Shown: positions 28,486 to 37,890 of the stretch, piece by piece
Layout: every line of letters begins with the position of its first letter
How positions within the stretch are numbered: the stretch's first letter is position 1
Source of the DNA: Neptuniibacter sp. CAU 1671
GTDB taxonomy: Bacteria; Pseudomonadota; Gammaproteobacteria; Pseudomonadales; Balneatricaceae
Reading direction: 5' to 3'
NCBI RefSeq assembly: GCF_029222905.1
Contig: NZ_JARHUE010000001.1
Location: 682,001-746,000 of the forward strand
Length of the DNA: 64,000 bases
The notes under the pieces: generated by a model
Database searches by the model: none
The model's input: the letters and a program-made list of their open reading frames with translations, nothing else
Told to the model about the DNA's origin: nothing
Position numbers and translations under genes: made by a program

Positions 28486-29127
28486 TCAGTGCAGAACGAT
28501 ACCCAGCGGCTTGACCTGATGTTTTTTACGGTCAAATTCCCGGCGCAGACGTCGCAGTGGTATCAAACCGTAATCTTCAGGTTCTGTGGGCAGATCGAAC
28601 CACTCCAGCGCTGAGATACGGGTCATCAACTCATATTCACCGATCAGCGCATCCAGGAAGATCATCACAGCCTCAACGCGGGGGTCCATTTCCAGCACTT
28701 CCGGCGCATCTTCCAGATAGATTTCCAGACGCAGGGCATCGCCCATCTCAACCAGCCGACACCAGAAATCCCGGATGCGGCAGACTTCATCGCCCATGTT
28801 GACCTGAAGCGGGATCGGGTCATAACGATGATTAAACGCCTTGAAGCGGATGCCCGAGACCTCGGGTGCAGCACCAATCAGGCTTAGCACGGAGGGGATT
28901 GATTCCGGGAAACCGTCACAACCAAAGATCATATCCACCCGATCATCGGTATCCTCATCGTGTTCGAAGTGGAACGTCAGGTTGTCATCGATCTGCTTCA
29001 GCGAATCCCGGTACTCCTTGAGCAGGGTTTCAGCATCAAAGCGGTCATCGTTACGGCTGGAAAGCAGCAGGTCTATGGTTTCCTGCAGCTGCTCCCAGAA
29101 TGTAGCAATCTGTTTATGGTAATTCAT
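28486..29127 (-). CDS. Conserved-looking unknown protein after dcd
   Basis: A 213-residue soluble protein, acidic and without signal or membrane segments. An N-terminal helical part (about 1-45) has regularly spaced charged residues; the middle contains a GCDGFPESIPSVLSLIGAAPE stretch that resembles a conserved motif in uncharacterised proteobacterial proteins, and DRVDMIFGCDG looks like a beta-strand core. The gene begins 15 bases after dcd ends and is probably cotranscribed with it. No catalytic residues can be proposed; function unknown. Confidence 0.7.
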   Translation of the reverse strand: MNYHKQIATFWEQLQETIDLLLSSRNDDRFDAETLLKEYRDSLKQIDDNLTFHFEHDEDTDDRVDMIFGCDGFPESIPSVLSLIGAAPEVSGIRFKAFNHRYDPIPLQVNMGDEVCRIRDFWCRLVEMGDALRLEIYLEDAPEVLEMDPRVEAVMIFLDALIGEYELMTRISALEWFDLPTEPEDYGLIPLRRLRREFDRKKHQVKPLGIVLH

Positions 29128-29142
29128 TCAGTGTCCGAGTGA

Positions 29143-29709
29143 TCAGGTGCGTGGAACAACCACACCGGTTTGCCCCTGATACTTGCCGCTGCGGTCCGCA
29201 TAGGAGGTTTCACACACCTCATCGCCACCAAAGAACAGCATCTGCGCCACCCCTTCATTGGCGTAAATCTTCGCCGGCAGAGGTGTGGTGTTGGAAAATT
29301 CGAGGGTCACGTGCCCTTCCCACTCAGGCTCCAGTGGAGTCACGTTCACAATTATGCCACAGCGGGCGTAGGTGCTTTTACCCAGACAGATCGTCAGCAC
29401 GTCACGCGGGATACGGAAGTACTCCACTGTACGCGCCAGTGCAAAGGAGTTGGGCGGAATAATACAGACATCCGATTCAACATCCACAAAGCTGCCATCA
29501 TCGAAGTTTTTCGGGTCAACAATGGAAGAGTTGATGTTGGTAAAGATTTTGAACTCATTCGCGCAGCGCACATCATAGCCATAGCTGGAGGTACCGTAGG
29601 AGATGATCGGCGCGCCATCGACCCGGCGGACCTGATTCGGCTCAAACGGAGAGATCATATGTTTCTCTTCCGCCATACGACGGATCCAGCTATCGGCTTT
29701 AATTCCCAT
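29143..29709 (-). CDS. dcd: dCTP deaminase
   Basis: A 188-residue enzyme that deaminates dCTP to dUTP, feeding dTMP synthesis. The sequence closely follows Pseudomonas-type Dcd: [14 protein letters not shown] near 36-49, [13 protein letters not shown], the catalytic Glu region in [15 protein letters not shown], and a C-terminal QGQTGV that closes over the triphosphate. It lacks features of the bifunctional dUTPase type. The start ATG has little upstream Shine-Dalgarno sequence. An unknown gene follows by 15 bases. Confidence 0.97.
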   Translation of the reverse strand: MGIKADSWIRRMAEEKHMISPFEPNQVRRVDGAPIISYGTSSYGYDVRCANEFKIFTNINSSIVDPKNFDDGSFVDVESDVCIIPPNSFALARTVEYFRIPRDVLTICLGKSTYARCGIIVNVTPLEPEWEGHVTLEFSNTTPLPAKIYANEGVAQMLFFGGDEVCETSYADRSGKYQGQTGVVVPRT

Positions 29710-29852
29710 GGAGGTTGTAGTCCGCTGTCGATTAAAAATAATCGGCTATTGTACCTCTTAGCGGTGGTATGAAAAAGGGCCACCCTCCTTTAACCACGTT
29801 TTATATCATGCTGCTTCAAGCTATCACGCAATTGACAGGAGGACCGTAAACC

Positions 29853-30398
29853 ATGGCACTCACACCGTCTAATATGATCGATCTGGGCAGCCCTGCGGCA
29901 CCCTTCAGCCTGCCGGACCCACGCACCGGTAAACAGGTAGACCTCAATGAGCTGAACCCGGCAAAAGGCCTGCTGGTGATGTTCATCTGCAACCATTGCC
30001 CCTTTGTGAAACATATCGAAGCCGGGCTGATACAACTGGGAGAGGACTTCCGGGATAGCGGCATCCGCATCATTGCCATCAGCAGCAATGATGCCATCGC
30101 GCATCCGGCAGATGGTCCCGGAGAAATGGCACTCAAAAACTACCCTTTCCCCTACCTCTATGACGAGACTCAGTCCGTCGCCAAAGCCTATGGTGCCGCC
30201 TGCACACCGGATTTTTTCCTGTTTGATGCAGCGCTCAAACTGGTTTATCGGGGCCAGTTTGATGACTCTCGTCCCTCAAATGGACTGCCTGTCACCGGTG
30301 CTGACCTGCGCGCAGCCATGGACCTGCTGCTGACCGGCGGTGCGCCTCTGGCCGAACAGAAACCGAGCATTGGCTGCAATATCAAATGGCGTGCTTGA
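29853..30398 (+). CDS. Thioredoxin-fold (AhpC/TSA-like) protein
   Basis: A 181-residue soluble thioredoxin-fold protein with a CNHCP active site near residues 51-55 and a second pair-like Cys (GAACTPDFF) near 115. This is the family of uncharacterised peroxiredoxin/thioredoxin-like proteins related to Redoxin or AhpC/TSA, predicted to reduce disulfides or peroxides in the cytoplasm since no signal peptide is seen. The ATG follows AGGAGG by ten bases. It lies alone between dcd (divergent) and hemH. Confidence 0.9.
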   Translation: MALTPSNMIDLGSPAAPFSLPDPRTGKQVDLNELNPAKGLLVMFICNHCPFVKHIEAGLIQLGEDFRDSGIRIIAISSNDAIAHPADGPGEMALKNYPFPYLYDETQSVAKAYGAACTPDFFLFDAALKLVYRGQFDDSRPSNGLPVTGADLRAAMDLLLTGGAPLAEQKPSIGCNIKWRA

Positions 30399-30425
30399 TC
30401 GCCGCAAACCGTCCGGTACAAGTCA

Positions 30426-30453
30426 TTTAACTCACGCCAAAGTCAGGTACACT
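30426..30453 (+). promoter_or_regulatory. Candidate hemH promoter
   Basis: TTTAAC (30426-30431) and TACACT (30448-30453) with a 16-base spacer, about 100 bp before hemH. Only a moderate match to the sigma-70 consensus. Confidence 0.3.
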
Positions 30454-30553
30454 ATCGCCCCATGATCCTGGCTACAGACAGGGCGGCCGTCGTTTACTCA
30501 TCCAGCGCCGCCTTTTCTGCGTAGATATGTCGAGTTTTTTCAGAGAGACGGAT

Positions 30554-31642
30554 ATGCAGTATCAAAATCAAGCCGCTTTCAGCCATCAGCAAGATGATAA
30601 AGTCGGGGTGTTAATCACCAATCTGGGTACCCCTGATGCACCGGATACCCCCTCCCTGCGGCGTTATCTCAAACAATTCCTGTCTGATCCTCGCGTGGTA
30701 GAGGTTCCCCGTGTGCTCTGGTGGCTGATCCTGAATGGCGTCATCCTGCGCATTCGCCCCAAACGGTCGGCTCATGCTTACCAGCAGGTCTGGACCGAAG
30801 ACGGTTCACCCTTATTGCTGCATACCCGGGCGCAGGCAGAAAAGCTGGAGCGCACCCTGAAAGAGCAGTGGGGCAACAATCTGGTGGTCGACTATGCCAT
30901 GCGCTACGGCAACCCTTCCATCACATCGGTGGTGGACCGGATGCTGAATGAAGGCGTACGCAAACTGCTGGTTTTACCGCTCTATCCCCAGTATTCAGCC
31001 TCAACCACTGCATCCACCTTTGATGCGCTGGCAGCCGACTTTACTCAGCGCCGCTGGATGCCTGAACTGCGTTTTATCACCAGTTACATGGATAACGATG
31101 CCTATCTTGAGGCCATGACCGCCTCCATAGAGGAACACTGGCGGGAGCATGGCCGGGCCGAAAAACTGATCTTTTCCTACCACGGTGTGCCGCTGCGTTA
31201 CCTGCACAATGGCGACCCCTATCATTGCCAGTGTCTGAAAACCACGCGTTTACTGGCCGAGCGACTTGGCCTGCAGACGGATCAGTATCTGACCACTTTT
31301 CAGTCCCGATTTGGGCGTGAGCCATGGCTGCAGCCCTACACCGATGAAACCCTGAAGGCCCTGCCCTCTCAGGGCGTGAAGTCGGTGCAGGTGGTGTGTC
31401 CCGGTTTTTCGGCAGACTGTCTGGAAACCATTGAAGAGATCGGTATCGAAAACCGGGGCTATTTTATGGACGCCGGTGGCGAACGCTATGAGTACATCCC
31501 GGCCCTGAATGATCAACCAGTGCATATCGATGCGCTGAGCCGGATTATCAACCAGCACCTGTCCGGCTGGGAGATTCCTCAGACTGACATCGAAGCGCGT
31601 CAGCAGCGTTTCAGCGCCTGCCCGCATAACCGGAAGGCTTAA
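30554..31642 (+). CDS. hemH: Ferrochelatase
   Basis: A 362-residue ferrochelatase, inserting ferrous iron into protoporphyrin IX as the last step of protoheme synthesis. The metal-binding His lies in FSYHGVP, and LLTNLGTPDAP-like GVLITNLGTPDAPDTPS marks the N-terminus; CPGFSADCLETIEE is the family C-terminal signature. The start is the second ATG, where GAGAGACGG lies upstream; a first ATG 27 bases before has no clear site. It may be cotranscribed with the DUF3465 gene that follows by 42 bp. Confidence 0.96.
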   Translation: MQYQNQAAFSHQQDDKVGVLITNLGTPDAPDTPSLRRYLKQFLSDPRVVEVPRVLWWLILNGVILRIRPKRSAHAYQQVWTEDGSPLLLHTRAQAEKLERTLKEQWGNNLVVDYAMRYGNPSITSVVDRMLNEGVRKLLVLPLYPQYSASTTASTFDALAADFTQRRWMPELRFITSYMDNDAYLEAMTASIEEHWREHGRAEKLIFSYHGVPLRYLHNGDPYHCQCLKTTRLLAERLGLQTDQYLTTFQSRFGREPWLQPYTDETLKALPSQGVKSVQVVCPGFSADCLETIEEIGIENRGYFMDAGGERYEYIPALNDQPVHIDALSRIINQHLSGWEIPQTDIEARQQRFSACPHNRKA

Positions 31643-31684
31643 TTCAACAACGCCAGCAAAGGCGCGGGTCAAGCGAGGGAACGC

Positions 31685-32122
31685 ATGAAAAAACTGATTT
31701 GGATTTTGCTGCTGGGCGCAGTTCTGGTGGGTTATCTCAAGCAGGGCCACTCCCTGCTGCCCGCCAGCCCGGTTGCAACCACCGGCCAGCAGGATGAGCC
31801 ATTCGAACGGGCCTTTCGTGAACAGATCAGTAACCTGCAACTGAGAGGCGAAGGCCGTGTCACCCGGCTCTTGCCCGACGATACCGATGGCAGCCGCCAT
31901 CAGAAATTTATCCTGCAGTTAACCTCAGGCCAGACGCTACTGGTTTCACACAATATTGATCTGGCACCGCGTATCCCGGATCTGAGTCCGGGCGACACTG
32001 TCGAGTTTTATGGCGAGTACGAATGGAATGCCAAAGGCGGCGTGATCCACTGGACCCATCATGATCCGGGCAATCGCCACCCGGATGGCTGGTTAAAACA
32101 CCGGGGCACGCTATACCAGTAG
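31685..32122 (+). CDS. DUF3465-family exported protein
   Basis: A 145-residue protein with an N-terminal signal or membrane anchor (about 3-18) and a DUF3465 domain: the C-terminal HWTHHDPGNRHPDGW block is the family hallmark. The fold resembles an OB-type nucleic-acid or ligand-binding barrel, with GDTVEFYGEYEWN as a typical strand-turn. Predicted periplasmic; function unknown. The start ATG follows GAGGGAACGC. It lies just downstream of hemH on the same strand. Confidence 0.88.
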   Translation: MKKLIWILLLGAVLVGYLKQGHSLLPASPVATTGQQDEPFERAFREQISNLQLRGEGRVTRLLPDDTDGSRHQKFILQLTSGQTLLVSHNIDLAPRIPDLSPGDTVEFYGEYEWNAKGGVIHWTHHDPGNRHPDGWLKHRGTLYQ

Positions 32123-32250
32123 CTGATAATCTCACCGGATCGGGCTGATTTACCTCACTGCGACTTTAGGTTAATGTTAACAACTACTGTGTAAAGTTTG
32201 AGCTCCAATTCAAGACATATTATCAATTCGCACTGGACAGGGAGGCACGC

Positions 32251-32562
32251 GTGAATACGGATTTTCAGTCAGATGAGCAGGCCTCATCTAACTCTCTTCT
32301 CTGGCTCGCTCTGCTTATTGTGATTGCCAACCTGATTGCCGGCTACCTGTTTCCGGAATACCCGATGGGGTTTGTGTTTATCAGCCTGATCTTTGTATTT
32401 GCCATCGCTCTGAACCTGAACCTGCTCCGACGTCACAACGCTGATGATGCAAGCGTCGAATTTTCTGATCGGGGCCTGTTCCGGCTTAAAGTTGAACTGA
32501 CCACTTACTGCACAGTGCTGGCCATCCTTTGGTTCAGTTATTTTCTGACCCTGCCTGATTAA
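32251..32562 (+). CDS. Small three-helix membrane protein, unknown
   Basis: A 103-residue hydrophobic protein with three predicted transmembrane helices (about 17-32, 40-55, 82-100), starting at GTG with GGGAGG upstream. It ends one base before the following DUF2157-like gene, so the two are probably translated together. No motif beyond the hydrophobic pattern can be assigned. Confidence 0.7.
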   Translation: MNTDFQSDEQASSNSLLWLALLIVIANLIAGYLFPEYPMGFVFISLIFVFAIALNLNLLRRHNADDASVEFSDRGLFRLKVELTTYCTVLAILWFSYFLTLPD

Positions 32563-32563
32563 G

Positions 32564-33595
32564 ATGCGCATCACTCCCAAGCTGTTGCAAAAGGCCGTCG
32601 ATCAGCAGATTCTCAGCGCCGGTCAGGCAGAACAGCTACGCCTGTTTCTTGAACATGAACAACCCGGACCACACTTCGATTTCACCCACGTACTTTATTA
32701 CCTGGGTGGATTGCTGGCGATCAGCGCCATGACTCTGTTTATGACGCTGGGCTGGGAAACGTTTGGCGGCTGGGGCATCTTGACCCTGTCGTTGATCTAT
32801 GCCGCTGCAGGTATTGCGTTGCTGCACCGGTTTCGGAATCGGGGTTATGCGATTCCGGCAGCGCTGTGCGGCGCTTTTGTTGTCGCCCTGACACCACTAG
32901 CCGTCTATGGACTGCAGCAGGGGCTGGGGCTCTGGCCTGACGATGACAGCCCGTACCGTGATTATCACCGCTGGATCCGCTGGCACTGGCTCTATATGGA
33001 ACTGGCAACACTGGCCGTAGGCGCCATCATGCTCTGGCGCTATCGCTATCCCTTTATGATCCTGCCGGTGGCTGTCACTTTGTGGTATCTGACCATGGAT
33101 CTGGCAGTCATGCTGACCGGGGGAGATTATGACTGGGAGCTGCGTAAGCTGGTCTCACTGTATACCGGCCTGCTGATGATCGGACTGGCCGTGTGGGTAG
33201 ATATCCGTTCGCGCTTCAGCGGAGATTATGCCTTCTGGCTCTATCTGTTTGGCGTGATTGCATTCTGGGGTGGTCTCAGCCTGCAGCATTCCGACAGCGA
33301 GCTGGCCAAGCTGGGTTATTTCAGCATTAACCTGCTGATGATTGGCGTTGGCGTTGTGTTAATGCGCCGGGTATTCGTGGTATTCGGCGTATTGGGCAGT
33401 TTAGGTTATCTTGGATATCTGGCGGCCCATGTCTTCAAAGACAGCTGGTTATTCCCTATTTCACTGACGCTGATCGGATTGCTGGTGATCTATCTGGGGA
33501 TTCTCTGGCAAAAACATGAACACCATCTCAGCCAGCGCTTGCGTAACAGACTGCCTCAGGCTCTGCGTGAACTGCTTGAAAACCGGCATGGGTAA
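32564..33595 (+). CDS. DUF2157-like polytopic membrane protein
   Basis: A 343-residue inner-membrane protein with about ten hydrophobic helices. A soluble N-terminal segment (about 1-40) with ILSAGQAEQLR resembles the DUF2157 N-terminus found in several bacterial membrane proteins. It follows the small membrane-protein gene with one base between, and lacks its own good ribosome site, fitting translational coupling. The C-terminus is basic and cytoplasmic. Function unknown. Confidence 0.8.
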   Translation: MRITPKLLQKAVDQQILSAGQAEQLRLFLEHEQPGPHFDFTHVLYYLGGLLAISAMTLFMTLGWETFGGWGILTLSLIYAAAGIALLHRFRNRGYAIPAALCGAFVVALTPLAVYGLQQGLGLWPDDDSPYRDYHRWIRWHWLYMELATLAVGAIMLWRYRYPFMILPVAVTLWYLTMDLAVMLTGGDYDWELRKLVSLYTGLLMIGLAVWVDIRSRFSGDYAFWLYLFGVIAFWGGLSLQHSDSELAKLGYFSINLLMIGVGVVLMRRVFVVFGVLGSLGYLGYLAAHVFKDSWLFPISLTLIGLLVIYLGILWQKHEHHLSQRLRNRLPQALRELLENRHG

Positions 33596-33642
33596 AATCC
33601 TCGCTGACTCATACATACATCTGACGGAAACAGGAGAGAAAC

Positions 33643-34005
33643 ATGGAATGGTATCTTGAGGTATTAAGAAAATATGCCGTATTTTCAGGGCGCGCCCGGC
33701 GCAAGGAATACTGGATGTTCATCCTGATCAATATGCTGATTGCGCTGGCACTGGGCGTGATAGAGGGTATTCTGGGCGGTGGTGGTTTACTGGGAGGGCT
33801 CTACAGTTTGGCAATACTGATTCCCAGCTTGGCAGTTGCGGTTCGACGGTTACATGATACCGGTCGCAGCGGCTGGTGGATTCTGATCTGTCTGATTCCA
33901 CTGCTGGGCGCTATTGTGTTACTGATTTTCATGCTGATCGACAGCGATCCGGGAGCCAACGAGTTTGGTCAGAATCCCAAAACATTGGGCGGTTTAATAA
34001 CCTGA
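33643..34005 (+). CDS. DUF805 membrane protein
   Basis: A 120-residue inner-membrane protein of the DUF805 family, with FSGRARRKEYW near the N-terminus, RRLHDTGRSGWW in the centre, and three to four helices ending in DSDPGANEFGQNPK. All family landmarks are present. The ATG follows AGGAGAG. DUF805 has no established function. It converges on the exonuclease gene 27 bases away. Confidence 0.92.
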   Translation: MEWYLEVLRKYAVFSGRARRKEYWMFILINMLIALALGVIEGILGGGGLLGGLYSLAILIPSLAVAVRRLHDTGRSGWWILICLIPLLGAIVLLIFMLIDSDPGANEFGQNPKTLGGLIT

Positions 34006-34032
34006 CTCCGTTCCTTTCATCAGACGATCTCT

Positions 34033-35469
34033 TCACAGACGGTGCAACGTCAGCTGATTCAGTTTGAGCCGCTGTTCGCTAAGTAAAAAACGCACCAGAA
34101 TATGGTAGATATCGATATCAAAATCCGCAGCTTGCGGCGCTTCCATCAATTGTTCCAACGCATCTTGATCAGTGGCACAGCCCTGATAGCGCCACTGGTC
34201 AATGCGATGATAACAACGCTGCTCACCCCGCCCCTCCTCTACCAGAATCGGGCCTGACCAGGGCCAGACTTTGAGCCGATAGCTCGACAAAGCCTGTTCA
34301 ATACGTGTGTTGTAATCGTATATCGCATCCTGCTCACAACAGGCTCCGGAGCAGCGTTTCAACTGATAGGCAAAGCAGGCTCTGCCCGTCACAGGCTCCA
34401 ACCCATTCAGCTGGGGGCAGAGCCGATGTTCGCCGACCAGCTGCTCCAGTTTTGCCCGGGCCTGACGTCGACTACGAAAGAGACCATAGCCACTGTCAAA
34501 ATCCGCTGACGCCAACTCTGTCAGAGCCACAATGCTCAGTTGCGTATAGGCATTTTCCGTGCGGATTTGCCGCAACACGTAGCAGGTACGATTACGGCGT
34601 AACTGACGATTTAACAATGGCGACTCGGTTTTGATCGTCTGCGCTTCCAGTAATTGGGCACTGAAATCCCCCGCTGTGACCTGATAATCGACGTGTCGTA
34701 TACGCTGGCTGATTTTCATCGCCTTGGGTTGTTGATGATCCGCCTGAAAATGACTCATCACCCGTTGCCGTATATTCACCGACTTGCCCACATAAAGCAG
34801 CTGGTCGCCTTCTCCATAGAAGCGATATATGCCCGGCTGTGTCGGTAACGAGGTTTTGAGCCTCAGGGGTAACTGACTGGGCCAGCTGCACTGTTTCAGC
34901 AATAGGTCACAGGCCGCCTGCAACTCGGCAGCATCAAACTGATCGGTATAACTGTTCAATAACCACAGTAATGCTTCACAGTCATCCTCAGCACGATGGC
35001 GGTTGTTTACCGGAATCTGCAACCGACGGATGATCGCTTCCAGTGAATGACTGCGTAACTGGGGTAGCAGGTATTGATCGAGCTTAACCGTACAGAGGGT
35101 TTTCGCCTGATAACTGATGCCAGCCCGATTAAAAGACTGGCGTAAAAAGCTGTAATCGAAACGGGCATTGTGCGCAACCAGGACCCGGTCTTTGAGCAGG
35201 GCATGCACAAAGCTGGCGACAGACTCAAAATCCGGTGCCTCGGCCACCATCTCATCAGAAATACCGGTCAGACGGACAATGCTAGGCGGGATCGCTTTGC
35301 CCGGATTAAACAGACTCTGCCAGCGGTAACTGACTTGCCCATGATCCAGCAGAATGATCGCCAGTTCTGTGATCGCCTCAGACTGGGCTTTGCCGCCGGT
35401 GGTCTCACAATCCACCAGCGCCAGCCTGTCAGGCCAGACCTCCGGCAGATTGATTGACATCTTCTGCAT
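34033..35469 (-). CDS. DEDDh exonuclease fused to GIY-YIG endonuclease (Cho/UvrC-like)
   Basis: A 478-residue protein with an N-terminal DnaQ-like 3'-5' exonuclease (about 12-180: DCETTG as ExoI, HNARFDYSF as ExoII, HRAEDDCEA as ExoIIIe) fused to a GIY-YIG nuclease (about 210-300: GIYRFY, LLYVGKS, IRQRV) and a Cho/UvrC-like C-terminus with a conserved cysteine cluster near 370-390 (CFAYQLKRCSGACC). The known relatives are exonuclease/GIY-YIG fusions annotated as Cho-like or DNA polymerase III epsilon-like. A role in DNA repair is likely. It lies opposite a DUF805 gene and next to DUF481. Confidence 0.9.
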   Translation of the reverse strand: MQKMSINLPEVWPDRLALVDCETTGGKAQSEAITELAIILLDHGQVSYRWQSLFNPGKAIPPSIVRLTGISDEMVAEAPDFESVASFVHALLKDRVLVAHNARFDYSFLRQSFNRAGISYQAKTLCTVKLDQYLLPQLRSHSLEAIIRRLQIPVNNRHRAEDDCEALLWLLNSYTDQFDAAELQAACDLLLKQCSWPSQLPLRLKTSLPTQPGIYRFYGEGDQLLYVGKSVNIRQRVMSHFQADHQQPKAMKISQRIRHVDYQVTAGDFSAQLLEAQTIKTESPLLNRQLRRNRTCYVLRQIRTENAYTQLSIVALTELASADFDSGYGLFRSRRQARAKLEQLVGEHRLCPQLNGLEPVTGRACFAYQLKRCSGACCEQDAIYDYNTRIEQALSSYRLKVWPWSGPILVEEGRGEQRCYHRIDQWRYQGCATDQDALEQLMEAPQAADFDIDIYHILVRFLLSEQRLKLNQLTLHRL

Positions 35470-35482
35470 GAACGATGCTCAG

Positions 35483-36424
35483 TTAAAGTCCCACATCAAG
35501 GGACAGGTTGTATTTAAAGTCGTTATGTTTCGCATCCTGCGCCACCTCTGACTCATACTCGTTGATCATACCCAGTTTCAGCGCCACGCCTTTATACAGG
35601 TCAGACAGCTTCCAGGCCCAGTCGAAACGGGTGATATTGCGATACTCCCCGGTTTCTTCAAGGCTGGGGTACAGCGTATTGCTCACTGACACTGACTGGA
35701 ACTCACTGATCCGCCAGCCTGCTTCAGCGCCGATCAGCAGTTCAGGACTGAAGCCCTCCTCTTCGCCACCCCAGGTTTGGGTACCACCAATACCCAGACG
35801 GCCACTGGTGGTTAGCTGGTCCGTATTGATAAAGTCATAACCGGCACCAATGTGCCCCCCCAGTCGGTAATCCCAGGCCTCAAATTTATCCCAGTCGATC
35901 CGCTCCCGGTGGAACCAGAACCACTGAGAACCCGGTAGCAGGTAGTCATTATCCAGCTCCATCACCAGATCATTCTCAGTCTGCTCACCATCTTCCTGTT
36001 TAAGATCGTAGTTCAGGCTGAACTGCTTACGCTTATCTTCACTGGCCCGGCCGAGATTAAGCCCCACGTGTAGGTTATGATTTTCAGAGTTGCCGGTTGC
36101 ACCGTTCAGACCCACGGCGAGACTGCGTTTCCAGCCTGCCAGAAAACCACTCCCCAACAGGCCATTATCAGCCGATTTTTGGGCCGCACTCTGCGCCTCA
36201 ACAACCGGATCAGCCTGCGCAACAGCAGTCACGGGCACAAGTTGGTCACGGGGAATGGTCATGACACCCAGCGTAGGATGCTTAAACTCGATATGGGTTT
36301 CTGATTCGCTGATTAACTCACCATTCAGACTGTCGCCATTTTTCAGGGTGATGGTGTCAGCCCAGCAGGCAGAAGACAAAACAGTGGAGGCGATAACAAC
36401 GTTAACGATTTGAGTGTAATTCAT
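35483..36424 (-). CDS. DUF481 outer-membrane protein
   Basis: A 313-residue DUF481 protein with a signal peptide (cleavage near CWA/DTI), an N-terminal soluble strand-rich segment (about 23-65) and a C-terminal region of alternating hydrophobic strands ending in a Leu, consistent with an outer-membrane beta-barrel. DUF481 proteins are salt- or acid-inducible outer-membrane proteins of unknown function. It lies 13 bp beyond the start of the exonuclease gene on the same strand, so the two may share a transcript. Confidence 0.88.
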   Translation of the reverse strand: MNYTQIVNVVIASTVLSSACWADTITLKNGDSLNGELISESETHIEFKHPTLGVMTIPRDQLVPVTAVAQADPVVEAQSAAQKSADNGLLGSGFLAGWKRSLAVGLNGATGNSENHNLHVGLNLGRASEDKRKQFSLNYDLKQEDGEQTENDLVMELDNDYLLPGSQWFWFHRERIDWDKFEAWDYRLGGHIGAGYDFINTDQLTTSGRLGIGGTQTWGGEEEGFSPELLIGAEAGWRISEFQSVSVSNTLYPSLEETGEYRNITRFDWAWKLSDLYKGVALKLGMINEYESEVAQDAKHNDFKYNLSLDVGL

Positions 36425-36630
36425 AGGTCCAATAAAAAACTGAATGGTAAAAACGTATAGAAGCTTTGTAACGCAGCCATAAGGGCTGATGAGAAAGAAC
36501 AGATATGCCTGTCAGTCAGGCAACACAACTACCCTACCCCATCTGGGATACGGTTTACAGGACAGATCCGATCAGAGAACTAAAGACTTTGGCTGAGATG
36601 CGCTTAAAGATCTTGAAACATCAGTGGGTC

Positions 36631-36665
36631 TTCAGCCCAGTTTTTAAGTTAAAAACCGGGCTGAA
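36631..36665 (-). terminator. Long hairpin after apbC, probable terminator
   Basis: TTCAGCCC and GGGCTGAA flank a mismatch pair and GTTTTT/AAAAAC with a 5-base loop: a 15-bp stem with one mismatch, nine bases past the apbC stop. No T-run follows, so it may be a stabilising 3' hairpin or work through the internal AT-rich part. Confidence 0.55.
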
Positions 36666-36673
36666 TTAAGTGA

Positions 36674-37765
36674 TCAGTCCTCTTCAACCAGTATCAGGGG
36701 CATCTCATCCGCAGACTGATTCAGTCCGGCCAGTGTGACTGCCAGCTTGAGCGCAACCTCACGGTAGATTCTGGCATAGGTACTGTCTGCATCCGCTGCT
36801 ACCGTGGGCAGACCGGAATCGGCCTGTTCCCGGATAGTCAGGGCCAGCGGAAGCTGCCCCAGCAGCTGTGTTTCATACTCAGTGGCAATCCGATCTCCAC
36901 CGCCGCTGCCAAAAATGGTTTCGGCGTGGCCACAGTTGCTGCAGACATGCACACTCATGTTTTCCACCACACCCAGCACCGGAATATCCACTTTACGGAA
37001 CATTTCGATCCCTTTTTTGGCATCCAGCAGGGCGATGTCCTGCGGCGTGGTAACAATCACGGCGCCCGATACCGGCACTTTCTGCGACAAGGTCAGCTGG
37101 ACATCACCGGTACCCGGTGGCATGTCGATAAAAAGGTAATCCAGATCCTGCCAGAAGGTCTGTGTCAGCAACTGCTGTAACGCACCACTGACCATCGGCC
37201 CACGCCAGACCATGGGTGTATTTTCATCAATCAGGTAAGCCATCGACATGGACTGCAAACCCAGTGCTTCAACCGGCAGAAAATGTTTTTCGTCGTGCGT
37301 GTCGGGTTTGGTACCAGCCGGTACACCCAGCATTTTGCCCTGACTCGGACCATAGATATCGGCGTCCAGAATACCCACCCGGGCGCCCTCTGCGGCCATC
37401 GCCAGTGCCAGGTTCACAGCGGTGGTGGATTTGCCTACCCCACCCTTGCCTGAGGCCACGGCAATAATGTTTTTGACCCCCTGCATCGCCGGTAACTGAT
37501 GCTGTCCGTGTCCGGCGCTGATCTCCTGTTCAATCAAAACTTCAGCACTGTCTGCACCTTCAAGGCCCAAAAGCGCTGTTTCCAATTCGGTCTTAAGCTG
37601 ATCCACCACAGAACGGCAGGGATAAGGCAAGGCGATCTCAACCCGGATATTACCACCCGATTCCTGAGCAAGTCTGACCACACCGGCACTGGCAAGAGGC
37701 TGCTGGAGCATAGGTTCAGGAAAGCTGGCAAGAAGAGAATCAATCTGATGCTGAAGAGTAGACAC
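36674..37765 (-). CDS. apbC: Iron-sulfur cluster carrier ATPase ApbC/Mrp
   Basis: A 363-residue P-loop ATPase of the Mrp/NBP35 family that binds and transfers Fe-S clusters. Present are an N-terminal domain (about 1-90, DUF59-like), the deviant Walker A GKGGVGKSTTAVNLA, switch I-like DADIYGPSQG, Walker B DYLFIDMPPGTGD, and the C-terminal CSNCG that coordinates the cluster. The start is GTG with AAGGTGA six bases upstream. It appears monocistronic. Also called mrp. Confidence 0.95.
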   Translation of the reverse strand: MSTLQHQIDSLLASFPEPMLQQPLASAGVVRLAQESGGNIRVEIALPYPCRSVVDQLKTELETALLGLEGADSAEVLIEQEISAGHGQHQLPAMQGVKNIIAVASGKGGVGKSTTAVNLALAMAAEGARVGILDADIYGPSQGKMLGVPAGTKPDTHDEKHFLPVEALGLQSMSMAYLIDENTPMVWRGPMVSGALQQLLTQTFWQDLDYLFIDMPPGTGDVQLTLSQKVPVSGAVIVTTPQDIALLDAKKGIEMFRKVDIPVLGVVENMSVHVCSNCGHAETIFGSGGGDRIATEYETQLLGQLPLALTIREQADSGLPTVAADADSTYARIYREVALKLAVTLAGLNQSADEMPLILVEED

Positions 37766-37852
37766 GGGGTAATCACCTTAAAAACATAATTTCCGGGACA
37801 GTTATCTGTCCCAGAGAACATCTTACGCAACCTGCGTTGGGGAATGAAGTGT

Positions 37853-37890
37853 CCCGGGCCTGAACCTGTACTGCAGCAGGTCAGACCGGG
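37853..37890 (-). terminator. Hairpin following the REC-PAS-GGDEF-EAL gene
   Basis: CCCGG, CTGA and CCTG on one side pair with CAGG, TCAG and CCGGG on the other, with single-base interruptions, directly after the minus-strand stop at 37891. No T-run. Probably a terminator or mRNA-stability structure. Confidence 0.45.
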
